From contig PAAW01000064.1 in NCBI GenBank assembly GCA_002699515.1, positions 1 to 32,343 of the forward strand: a stretch of 32,343 bases of DNA. The letters run 5' to 3'. Position numbers and translations under genes: made by a program. The first letter of the stretch is position 1; each line of letters opens with the position of its first letter. The notes under the pieces were generated by a model. It was given only the letters and a program-made list of their open reading frames with translations. It had not been told where the DNA came from and ran no database searches. This document shows positions 7,479 through 14,088 of the stretch, in pieces. This DNA is from Methanobacteriota archaeon. GTDB lineage: Archaea; Thermoplasmatota; Poseidoniia; Poseidoniales; Poseidoniaceae.

Positions 7479-7856
7479 TTAACCAAATTTTTCTTCGTGC
7501 TCACAATGTGGACAAATAATAGTATATGTTGCTCGTTTTGCTTTGGGTACTTGCATCACTGTTCCACATAAATTACATTGGTGTTTAATAAAATCTGGTT
7601 CTTTTTGAATTGTTTCTTTTTGGTCAAGAATTGAGGTGTGTGTGTTTGATGTCCACCCAGCCACTTCATTATATCCTTCATTAGATTCTGAAATTGTTGA
7701 TGATTTTAAACTTAATTTTATTTTTTTCTTTAATCTAAACCTTTTCTTCTTCACTTGCTTTTTTTTCTTTGGCATTGGTGGAGGCATAGGCATTCCAGGA
7801 AGGGGTTGAGGCCTCCTTCCTTTTTTCATCCGTTTTTTTCTACGCTTCATCGCCAC
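7479..7856 (-). CDS. Basic protein with C-terminal zinc ribbon
   Basis: A 125-residue protein in three parts. The N-terminus is very basic and rich in Pro and Met (residues 1-50, with PLPGMPMPPPMPKKKK). A Ser/Thr-rich linker follows. The C-terminal zinc ribbon has CxxC pairs in HQCNLCG and ICPHCEHEE. It starts at GTG 7856 or ATG 7850. The basic arm suggests nucleic-acid or ribosome binding, but that is inference. It sits directly upstream of the archaellin gene in the same direction. Confidence 0.75.
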   Translation of the reverse strand: MAMKRRKKRMKKGRRPQPLPGMPMPPPMPKKKKQVKKKRFRLKKKIKLSLKSSTISESNEGYNEVAGWTSNTHTSILDQKETIQKEPDFIKHQCNLCGTVMQVPKAKRATYTIICPHCEHEEKFG

Positions 7857-7882
7857 GGTATCGTTATACCTCAGGGGATAAG

Positions 7883-7895
7883 CATATTATACACT
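7883..7895 (-). promoter_or_regulatory. TATA box of the zinc-ribbon/archaellin unit
   Basis: The minus strand reads AGTGTATAATATG about 30 bases upstream of the GTG/ATG start codons. Transcription would begin within a few bases of the start, giving a leaderless or nearly leaderless mRNA. Confidence 0.45.
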
Positions 7896-7937
7896 GTTGT
7901 TAATTTATTGTAATAAATTTGAAGATGGGGGTGTAAT

Positions 7938-7968
7938 AATGGGGGGAATGAAGACAATACCCCCCATT
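7938..7968. terminator. G6/C6 hairpin downstream of the proteorhodopsin gene
   Basis: A perfect 9-bp stem AATGGGGGG / CCCCCCATT with a 13-base loop begins about 36 bases after the proteorhodopsin stop. On the minus strand it follows the T-rich tract GTTTTTCGTTTTCG. T-tracts terminate archaeal RNA polymerase, and the stem could stabilise the 3' end. It could instead be a processing site or a regulatory element for the downstream gene. Confidence 0.4.
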
Positions 7969-8003
7969 ACTACGAAAACGAAAAACTATATTTTGTTCTA
8001 CAT

Positions 8004-8810
8004 TTAATTTTCAACTTTTTGCAACTTGGTATCCATTGTTGCAGCATACCAAACCATTAAACCAAATGCTGTTTTATTAATTGCATCTGCTAAATTGTAT
8101 AGTATATTCAATCCGTCTGCACCACCAAAGTCATTATTCTGTCCTAAGAAATACCCTATAGGGTAGATCGCCCAACCAACAGTTAAAATAAACGCCATTG
8201 CTTTAAAGGCAAATTGTGTTCCCTCGCTCGTTTCCGAAACCTTGTTTTTAGCATCTCCAGCCCATATTTCATAAATTATGTAAAACCAAGCTGCCATTCC
8301 AATTGTGAACCACATCCACGGACTTCCTCCAATAATTTCTGATTCTCCGATAAATCCTGATATCAACATAATCATTGATGCTCCAAATAATCTGAAGAAT
8401 AATGCTGCAGATGCAACACCAACCGCTGCCAATATCAAATAAAATTCAGAAACTTGAAGGGGGACTGTAATCAACCAATCAATATATCTCAATACAAGAG
8501 GGCTCTCTCCTGTAGATACCCAATGATCTCTCATGTATGTATAGTGATACCAAGCAACACCCGTTACAAGAGCTGCAACTGTCATTGATGTTTTCCATTT
8601 ATCAGATACATTTTGTCTTTCTAATACAAAGAACACTGTTGATGCAAGCATCAACGCTGTTGCAATCCAAAAAGTAATTGCAACATTATCTGATGTGTCA
8701 ATTGTCATTCCACCTTCGGCACTTACAATACTTAAAGTTACTAAATATAGTAAACTAACTAAGGTTAGTGTTTTAATTTTATTTCTTCCAATTTTAATCA
8801 TTTTAATCAA
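8004..8810 (-). CDS. Blue-tuned proteorhodopsin, light-driven proton pump
   Basis: A 268-residue seven-helix retinal protein with an N-terminal signal peptide ending near SIVSAEGG. In YIDWLITVPLQVSEFYLIL the proton acceptor is D111, with T115 and donor E122 (family positions D97, T101, E108). The retinal Schiff-base lysine is K246 in LADAINKTAFGL. H89 matches the His75 that pairs with the acceptor. The spectral-tuning position (family 105) is Gln119, which predicts blue absorption (about 490 nm in the family) rather than green. The pump energises the membrane in light. No retinal-synthesis gene is nearby. The TATA box at 8830-8839 lies about 25 bases from the start codon, fitting a leaderless mRNA. 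Confidence 0.96.
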   Translation of the reverse strand: MIKMIKIGRNKIKTLTLVSLLYLVTLSIVSAEGGMTIDTSDNVAITFWIATALMLASTVFFVLERQNVSDKWKTSMTVAALVTGVAWYHYTYMRDHWVSTGESPLVLRYIDWLITVPLQVSEFYLILAAVGVASAALFFRLFGASMIMLISGFIGESEIIGGSPWMWFTIGMAAWFYIIYEIWAGDAKNKVSETSEGTQFAFKAMAFILTVGWAIYPIGYFLGQNNDFGGADGLNILYNLADAINKTAFGLMVWYAATMDTKLQKVEN

Positions 8811-8829
8811 TTATCGCATCGATATACAC

Positions 8830-8839
8830 TATATAAAAG
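8830..8839 (-). promoter_or_regulatory. TATA box of the proteorhodopsin gene
   Basis: The minus strand reads CTTTTATATA, a close match to the archaeal TTTAWATA box, about 20-25 bases before the ATG at 8810. Transcription would start at or next to the start codon. Confidence 0.55.
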
Positions 8840-8906
8840 AGTGTTTAAATCTATAAAGTTATGAAATAATACATTGTTTAATATAGTGAAGGTAGATACA
8901 AAAAGT

Positions 8907-9116
8907 ATGGAACATGTAATAATCTCAAACCACACAAGACGACAGAACTTTTTGAATAACACTTTGTTTACTTTGCTTTTACTAACTTTTGTTAGTGTAA
9001 TTGCAATCACAATAAATAGCTCTTTAATTGCGCTATTATTTATTTTAGCCCCCGCTACAATAATAAATGTTATTTGGATTTTATTACATACTAACTCTGT
9101 TTTTAAAATAGATTGA
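8907..9116 (+). CDS. Small two-helix membrane protein divergent from proteorhodopsin
   Basis: A 69-residue reading frame from ATG 8907 with a short basic N-terminus (SNHTRRQNFLNN) and two helices: FTLLLLTFVSVIAITI and LIALLFILAPATIINVIWILL. Upstream GTG 8886 and TTG 8874 are in frame, but ATG is preferred because AAGGTAGAT lies just ahead. It is transcribed away from the rhodopsin gene and ends 22 bases before the lipoprotein gene that converges on it. No family is recognised. Confidence 0.5.
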   Translation: MEHVIISNHTRRQNFLNNTLFTLLLLTFVSVIAITINSSLIALLFILAPATIINVIWILLHTNSVFKID

Positions 9117-9138
9117 TGGTAATTAAAATTTTGTTATA

Positions 9139-10221
9139 TTAGGGGATCCATTTTAGTGAATAGATCCCCCCGTGGTTGTCTGTCTTTTCACTAGCACTAC
9201 CAAAATAGATTCTCCACGATCCATCATTTAATTGTACTGCTGTTGGATCTGCTAATACATTAATATCCAAACCAAGTCCTTCAGATACAGTAGATGTGTT
9301 GGCAATCATACCTTCAACTTCCCAATTCAAACCATCGACACTTACGGCTGTCATAATCTCTTGGGGATGGAAAGGAGTAATGTGGGGATGATCTTGAGGG
9401 TTCATCATAGTGTAGAATAATCGATATCCCCCCCCAACATTATGAATTTCAATATCTATTGCTTGGTAAAGTAAAATCCCATCACTTTTACCAAAATTTA
9501 TCCCATCTTCAGTTGAAGTAAAACTAGCCATATGTGAGGGGTTCGCACAAGAAAAATAAAGTCGAACACTGTCATCATTATCATTTAAACGTACCACACT
9601 TGGAGTTCCTAAAAAACCATGACAAGGGTCTCCTGCACCTTGGGCATTAGTACCATTATCTCCCACCCTATTATTAGGTCCAATATCTGTTAAATTAGTA
9701 AACACAGCAGAAGTAGAATTTACTGATTCTGTGCCGTTATTTAATGTAACTTTTGTTGTAGTATACAACCTATAACTCCCATCATTTAATTTAATAAAAT
9801 TTAAGCCACAACCACCAATTCCTGTTCTCAATGGTGAGGTAAAATTCAATCCATCATCTGAAATAGAATAATGGTGACCTTCAGTACCGTTGCACATATA
9901 AAGATAAAATAGATTATCTTCAAAGTAAATAAAGGGTACTGTGACCCCCAATAAAACGGGTTTTCCTGGTGTCTCAAAAATAACTGAGCCAGTAAAATTA
10001 TCCATCGGAGTTGCGCCTTCAAAGTCATCATCTATCCATTCTGGCCACGGAATTGGTTCATATTGACAAGATCCGTCATTAGAATTTGCTTTTTCATCAT
10101 AATTATTTGCTTCTTGATCTGTACAACCACTTTGTTTTGTTTCTTCTTGAAGGCAGCCCATTAAAGGAAATGTAAACAAAAAAATAATAATTAATGTTAA
10201 TATCTTCTTCATAAATACCAA
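9139..10221 (-). CDS. Secreted lipoprotein with beta-propeller-like fold
   Basis: A 360-residue lipoprotein: signal peptide with lipobox PLMGC (Cys23 from the first Met), then a small Cys-rich motif SGCTDQEANNYDEKANSNDGSC of a kind often seen in marine surface proteins. Residues 70-360 have repeated blades with D-G-S/W-R/Y-L-Y patterns (LNDGSYRLYTTTK, DDSVRLYFSCA, GGGYRLFYTMM, LNDGSWRIYFGSA). That pattern recalls five-bladed propellers of the GH43/GH62-like glycosidase clan, but no catalytic triad is assigned. The likely role is binding or cutting a glycan at the surface. Start may be the second Met (MKKILTL). A G8 tract encodes GGG in blade 3. Confidence 0.7.
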   Translation of the reverse strand: MVFMKKILTLIIIFLFTFPLMGCLQEETKQSGCTDQEANNYDEKANSNDGSCQYEPIPWPEWIDDDFEGATPMDNFTGSVIFETPGKPVLLGVTVPFIYFEDNLFYLYMCNGTEGHHYSISDDGLNFTSPLRTGIGGCGLNFIKLNDGSYRLYTTTKVTLNNGTESVNSTSAVFTNLTDIGPNNRVGDNGTNAQGAGDPCHGFLGTPSVVRLNDNDDSVRLYFSCANPSHMASFTSTEDGINFGKSDGILLYQAIDIEIHNVGGGYRLFYTMMNPQDHPHITPFHPQEIMTAVSVDGLNWEVEGMIANTSTVSEGLGLDINVLADPTAVQLNDGSWRIYFGSASEKTDNHGGIYSLKWIP

Positions 10222-10236
10222 TTCCTAAATATTTTT

Positions 10237-10743
10237 TTATGTTTTAATTTTAAAATAAATAAATGCAAATAAAATTGCAAGTGTGGAAATATTAAATCCA
10301 AAACCTGGTGTTTCTATGGGTTCTTCAATAATTGGTGTACTCCAGGGAAGTACAATATTGTGCATTGTTGAATTATCTGTTACTGTAAAAATTAATGTTG
10401 ATCCTATTGTAATTGTTATTTCAGATGGTGAAAACTCCCATGTAGATACATTTATTGGATATGTGCTTGCATTACCATTCGTTATTGTAATTGATAGTAA
10501 CATTTCTTGTCCTCTTCCAAACATACAATAACCTATATTATCATCTAAATTTGTTACATATTTACAATCAACATTACTACATTTTTCATTTAATGATTCT
10601 GGTAGTGTGTATGAATATTCTATTCCTGGTTCGAATGTGTCATTATGTGTTGGTCCTGGAAAATGTGTTATTCCTGCCGATACAGAACTTGGAATAATTA
10701 TTAAAATAATTAATGATAAAAGGTAAATTGATTTCTGCGCCAT
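10237..10743 (-). CDS. PGF-CTERM surface protein with a cupredoxin-like segment
   Basis: A 168-residue exported protein with a signal peptide (SIYLLSLIILIIIPSSVSAG) and a beta-rich outer domain. A segment (FSPSEITITIGSTLIFTVTDNSTMHNIVLP) resembles the first half of cupredoxins. The C-terminus ETPGFGFNISTLAILFAF plus a basic end is a PGF-CTERM sorting tail: a PGF motif, a helix and lysines. In archaea this tail is removed by archaeosortase A and replaced by a lipid anchor. A complete copper site is not visible. The start ATG has ribosome site GGTGAAAT. It lies downstream of the beta-CASP nuclease gene in the same direction. Confidence 0.65.
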   Translation of the reverse strand: MAQKSIYLLSLIILIIIPSSVSAGITHFPGPTHNDTFEPGIEYSYTLPESLNEKCSNVDCKYVTNLDDNIGYCMFGRGQEMLLSITITNGNASTYPINVSTWEFSPSEITITIGSTLIFTVTDNSTMHNIVLPWSTPIIEEPIETPGFGFNISTLAILFAFIYFKIKT

Positions 10744-10774
10744 ATTATTTCACCAAAAGTTGTTTTTTTTATAT

Positions 10775-12088
10775 TTATTCAATTACATATGTTTCCCTAT
10801 TCATTGGATTATGTACATTTATTCCAAGTTCTAATAATGATTTGGTTAATGGTGGTCTTGATGTTTTGTGGTCTGTATGATAAAGTATAACATCTTCTGC
10901 TTTACATTCTTTAGCAAAATTTACTAATTCATCATGGCCTGCATGAGTTGAAAAATCAAATCTTTTAACTTCTAGATCTATTGGAGTGATATTTCCAAAA
11001 ATTGGTAATCTTCCTTTTTCTAATAACATCCTTCCTCCGGTTCCTTCTGCTTGATAACCTGTTAAAAATACTGAATTTCTCTTGTCCATTCTTAATCTAT
11101 TAAGATACCAGACCGCAGGTCCACCTTCCAACATCCCACTAGTACTTACAATAACGTCAGCTTCCAAAGCTTTTTTCCGATCCGACTTACTAGATACTTT
11201 TCTTGATCTTCCAAAAGCAAATTCTAATGCTGAAGGATTTAATAATTCATTTTTATGATTAAGCATTGTTTTTGTAATTGTTTTTCCCATACCATCATAA
11301 TGTATTTCTAAATCTAAATCAGAATCTTGTAAAATCATCAAAATATCTTGGCTTCTACCCATTGCAAATGAGGGTATTAATGCGGTACCCCCCCTTTCAA
11401 CTACTCTTTCAACTTCTCTCAAAAATCTGTTTTCTTCATCTTTACGATTTGGATGATTTTTTCCTCCATAGGTTCCTTCCATAAATAAAATATCGGCTTT
11501 TTGGGGTTTTGCTCCTTCAACTAATCTTGAATTTCTAGTATCAAAATCACCAGAAATTAATATTTTCTTTTCTGGTGTTTGAATATCTATCATAGCAGCA
11601 CCTGGAATATGTCCTGCTTTTCTTAAACACCAAGTCCAATCATCTAACTCATTTATTTTATTATATTCATGAATATTCCAAGCTGATTCTGATTCTGCTG
11701 CATCTCTTTTATCCCATGCTAATGGATACCCTTCTATTTTACTTACTTTATAACAATCATTCCACATTAATTTAGATATAGATGAAGTAAAAGCTGTAGC
11801 ATGTAATTTTGTATAATGAGATGAATTTAACCAGGGCACCATTCCTAAATGATCAATATGTGCATGGGTTATGATAGAATCAGATATTTTAGGTGCTGCT
11901 GCAGGATATTTAGGGGGTTTTGTAGGAGCTAAACCATAATCAAATAATAATTTTGATTTTGTATAATCTTCTATTATACAACCTACATTTCCTACTTCTT
12001 CTCCCCCGCCTAAAAAATGGTATCTAAATCCTTTATCAATTGGATCTGATGGATAAGATGTGATTCGTGTTGGATTATACATTACCAT
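10775..12088 (-). CDS. Metallo-beta-lactamase/beta-CASP ribonuclease, archaeal CPSF2-like
   Basis: A 437-residue two-metal ribonuclease of the beta-CASP group, without the KH domains of aCPSF1, so closer to aCPSF2. Motifs are HAHIDH (residues 75-80), the GHIPGAAMI histidine, SGDFD, and beta-CASP elements EGTYGGKNHP, ALIPSFAMGRSQ, STSGMLEGGPA and FSTHAGHDEL, with the late HTDH histidines. The family cuts or trims RNA 3' and 5' ends and takes part in RNA turnover and 3'-end formation. The gene runs away from the candidate origin at 12131-12296. A TATA-like CATATATTG is at about 12118-12126. Start ATG 12088 or the ATG two codons later. Confidence 0.9.
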   Translation of the reverse strand: MVMYNPTRITSYPSDPIDKGFRYHFLGGGEEVGNVGCIIEDYTKSKLLFDYGLAPTKPPKYPAAAPKISDSIITHAHIDHLGMVPWLNSSHYTKLHATAFTSSISKLMWNDCYKVSKIEGYPLAWDKRDAAESESAWNIHEYNKINELDDWTWCLRKAGHIPGAAMIDIQTPEKKILISGDFDTRNSRLVEGAKPQKADILFMEGTYGGKNHPNRKDEENRFLREVERVVERGGTALIPSFAMGRSQDILMILQDSDLDLEIHYDGMGKTITKTMLNHKNELLNPSALEFAFGRSRKVSSKSDRKKALEADVIVSTSGMLEGGPAVWYLNRLRMDKRNSVFLTGYQAEGTGGRMLLEKGRLPIFGNITPIDLEVKRFDFSTHAGHDELVNFAKECKAEDVILYHTDHKTSRPPLTKSLLELGINVHNPMNRETYVIE

Positions 12089-12130
12089 TAATCAAACCTA
12101 AAATGTATTTTCACTTCAATATATGGGCCC

Positions 12131-12296
12131 ACCCCCTTATTTCCTGTGGAAAATAATTGATTGATAAAACATTGAATATCTAAGAAATGTTTAATTGATT
12201 GTCGCGAAATCGATAATTGAGGTAATTTGCATTGGAAATGAATTGATGATTTGCATTGATATTTCAAATTAATATTTCCACAGGAAATAAAGGGGT
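12131..12296. other. Candidate replication origin: inverted ORB-like pair around an AT-rich core
   Basis: Two 22-bp elements in inverted orientation at 12131-12152 and 12275-12296. Read outward each is TTTCCACAGGAAATAA, then A (right copy) or G (left copy), then GGGGT; they match at 21 of 22 positions. This has the layout of archaeal origin recognition boxes bound by Orc1/Cdc6: a TTCCA-NN-GGAAA dyad followed by a G-string. The 122 bases between are AT-rich, contain TCGCGA and two TTTGCATTG copies, and could be an unwinding element. The site lies where leftward genes meet rightward genes. No orc1/cdc6 gene is in the window, so a two-sided operator for the divergent genes remains possible. Confidence 0.55.
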
Positions 12297-12301
12297 TAGG
12301 G

Positions 12302-12309
12302 TATAAATT
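12302..12309 (+). promoter_or_regulatory. TATA box of the ferredoxin/lipid gene cluster
   Basis: TATAAATT lies five bases after the right ORB-like element and 28 bases before the ferredoxin ATG at 12338. A start near 12328-12334 would give a short leader. Any protein bound to the ORB-like element would overlap the BRE, so cluster transcription and origin-like binding may be linked. Confidence 0.55.
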
Positions 12310-12337
12310 TCTAAAGTAAAAACTTCTGGGTAGTAAT

Positions 12338-12544
12338 ATGGCAAGATTAAAGGGTCACAAATTTAACGTAATTGATGATCTTTGTTATGGATGTGGTGCA
12401 TGTATTGGACTTTGCCCCCTTTCTGTTTTAGAATTAGTAGATCAAATAGCAGTTGTTGATGAGAAAAATTGTTCACATTGTGAATTATGTATTCCTTCTT
12501 GTCCAGTGTTTGCATTGGAATTAAAGGTAGATAATAATGAATAA
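12338..12544 (+). CDS. 2[4Fe-4S] ferredoxin
   Basis: A 68-residue ferredoxin with two complete cluster motifs: CYGCGACIGLCP (residues 16-27) and CSHCELCIPSCP (residues 45-56). Each gives CxxCxxCxxxC plus the proline. It overlaps the next gene, a GGR-like flavoprotein, by eight bases. In Methanosarcina a ferredoxin encoded next to geranylgeranyl reductase feeds electrons to saturate archaeal lipid chains, and this pair has the same order. I infer the same role: electron donor to the neighbouring flavoprotein. Start ATG 12338 follows GGGTAGTA. Confidence 0.9.
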   Translation: MARLKGHKFNVIDDLCYGCGACIGLCPLSVLELVDQIAVVDEKNCSHCELCIPSCPVFALELKVDNNE

Positions 12545-13253
12545 AATAATTATTATTGGAGGGGGATTAACAGGACTTTCATGTGCATTTAAATTAATTC
12601 AAATGGAAATAGAACCTTCAAATATTACAATTTATGAAGCCAGACAAGAAATTGGTTCACCAACAAGATCACCAGGAATAGCTAAAAAATCAAAAAATAT
12701 TGATTTATTAATTGATAAAATTAAATTACAACCATTAACGTTATTAAATTTAAATCATAATTTATTTTCATTCAGAAGAGAATGGTTAGAAAAATCAATT
12801 TCAATTTATTTAACAAAATTAGGATGCAATATCAAATTAAAAACCAAAATTACAGAAAAAGAAATTATCCAATTTTTTGATAATGAAAATAATAAAACAA
12901 TAATTATAAATTGTGCAGGTAATAAAAAGAAAAGTAGTGGATTTCCTGGAGACTATACTGATTTTATTAATACTAAAAAGAAAATAATAAATTATAATTT
13001 TCCTAAAACTGTTAGATGGTATGGTTATTTATTTACCTCTTCTAATGAATTTAAAATCGAAGAAAAATATATTTCAATAAATAAAAAAGATGGATTAAAT
13101 GAAACATGGATTTGTGAAGAAGAAGTAAAAAACAATATAAATTTTAAAACAATAGAATTTATCAAATCAAATTTTCCACCAAAGTCAGAGTTAATTTTAG
13201 CAAATAATACAATAGACAGAGGATTTTCTTTAACAAATAAAGCAATGAAATAA
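12537..13253 (+). CDS. Short FAD-dependent reductase, geranylgeranyl-reductase-like
   Basis: A 238-residue flavoprotein with an N-terminal Rossmann FAD motif (IIIIGGGLTGLSCAFKL, residues 4-20), an acidic strand end (YEARQEIGSPTRSPGIAKKS), and a late ASN/DRGFSLTNKAM-type segment. GGR enzymes are usually 390-450 residues, so this is about 60 percent of full size and seems to lack part of the substrate domain. The gene ends cleanly before the next ribosome site, so it does not look broken. Position between a ferredoxin and GGGP synthase suggests saturation of isoprenoid lipid chains or a related step. Another FAD monooxygenase/amine-oxidase-like role is possible. Confidence 0.7.
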   Translation: MNKIIIIGGGLTGLSCAFKLIQMEIEPSNITIYEARQEIGSPTRSPGIAKKSKNIDLLIDKIKLQPLTLLNLNHNLFSFRREWLEKSISIYLTKLGCNIKLKTKITEKEIIQFFDNENNKTIIINCAGNKKKSSGFPGDYTDFINTKKKIINYNFPKTVRWYGYLFTSSNEFKIEEKYISINKKDGLNETWICEEEVKNNINFKTIEFIKSNFPPKSELILANNTIDRGFSLTNKAMK

Positions 13254-13254
13254 T

Positions 13255-13263
13255 GGGGGTGAT
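13255..13263 (+). promoter_or_regulatory. Shine-Dalgarno sequence deciding the GGGP synthase start
   Basis: GGGGGTGAT matches GGAGGTGAT at eight of nine positions and lies two bases after the upstream stop codon. Seven bases after the G5 block comes ATA (13267), then ATT (13270), both in the GGGP synthase frame. No ATG, GTG or TTG is in frame until 13417. Confidence 0.65.
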
Positions 13264-13266
13264 GTT

Positions 13267-14076
13267 ATAATTTTAGATGAATATAATAATACGTTTGAAT
13301 ATTTAATAAATCGGAAGAAACCTTGCCATGCAACTTTAATAGATCCCGAAAAACAGACTCCAGAGGAATCAGTAAAAATAGTTCAAATAGCAATAGAGTC
13401 TGGTACAGATTTAATATTGATAGGGGGGTCAACAACAGATAAAACATCAGTTCAAAAAACAGTCGAAATTATTCAAGAAACTATGGAGCTTCAACAGTGG
13501 GCAGCAACACAAAATGGAGTTTTTGAAGATCAAACAGCAATAGTGCCAGTTATATTATTTCCAAATGCTTCTAACACACTAAGTACAAATGCTGATGCAT
13601 TATTATTCATGACTTTATTAAATAGCAATTCAACAAAATATTTAATTAAAGAACAATTAAAGTCAACAAAATATATCTTTGATAATAATATTGAAACAAT
13701 TTCTACCGCTTATTTAATCTTTGAACCTGGAATGAAAGTAGGAGAAGTGGGAGATGCAGAATTAATTAAAAAAACCGATTTAGAAACTTCAATTGCATAT
13801 TCTCGTTTAGCCAAATATTTCAATTTTAAAATATTATATTTAGAGGCAGGAAGTGGAGCAAATCTACCAATTTCTGAAGAAATAATCTCATCATCAAAAA
13901 AAGAGTTTGATGGGTTGTTATTTGTTGGAGGGGGTATAAAAACACCAGAACAAGCAAAAAAAGCATCTTTAGCAGGAGCAGATTGGATAGTTACTGGTAA
14001 TCTAACAGAATCATTTAATGATTATAACCAACTTAAAACGAAATTAAAATTATTAATTGATGAAATTAAAAACTAA
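13267..14076 (+). CDS. Geranylgeranylglyceryl phosphate synthase, ATA or ATT start
   Basis: It joins geranylgeranyl diphosphate to sn-glycerol-1-phosphate, the first committed step of archaeal membrane lipids. The frame gives about 269 residues, normal for the family. Motifs are HATLIDPEKQ near residue 24, SGTDLILIGGST near 46-57, TAYLIFEPGMKVGEVGDAEL (substrate loop), LYLEAGSGANLPIS, and FVGGGIKTPEQAKKA with GADWIVTGNLTE at the phosphate site. The first ordinary start codon, TTG 13417, falls after the conserved HATLIDPEKQ strand, so the true start is upstream. Candidates are ATA 13267 or ATT 13270 behind a near-perfect ribosome site. A frameshift from ATG 13262 is the alternative, but that frame stops after two codons. 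Confidence 0.9.
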   Translation: MILDEYNNTFEYLINRKKPCHATLIDPEKQTPEESVKIVQIAIESGTDLILIGGSTTDKTSVQKTVEIIQETMELQQWAATQNGVFEDQTAIVPVILFPNASNTLSTNADALLFMTLLNSNSTKYLIKEQLKSTKYIFDNNIETISTAYLIFEPGMKVGEVGDAELIKKTDLETSIAYSRLAKYFNFKILYLEAGSGANLPISEEIISSSKKEFDGLLFVGGGIKTPEQAKKASLAGADWIVTGNLTESFNDYNQLKTKLKLLIDEIKN

Positions 14077-14085
14077 GGGGGAGAT
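14077..14085 (+). promoter_or_regulatory. Shine-Dalgarno sequence upstream of the SDR gene
   Basis: GGGGGAGAT follows the GGGP synthase stop directly. ATA 14086 and ATT 14089 follow in frame with the SDR; ATT sits seven bases after the G5 block. The first ATG, 14155, has no ribosome site. Confidence 0.55.
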
Positions 14086-14088
14086 ATA

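Noticed and set aside
8807-9010. Minus-strand 67-codon frame upstream of proteorhodopsin
   Set aside because: It covers the rhodopsin promoter and is antisense to the better-supported two-helix gene on the plus strand.
12131-12296. Transposon-like inverted repeats
   Set aside because: The arms flank only 122 bp with no transposase and no target duplication was seen; the ORB-like layout explains them better.
13265-13447. Minus-strand 60-codon frame over the GGGP synthase start
   Set aside because: It overlaps the conserved N-terminus of GGGP synthase on the other strand and has no support of its own.
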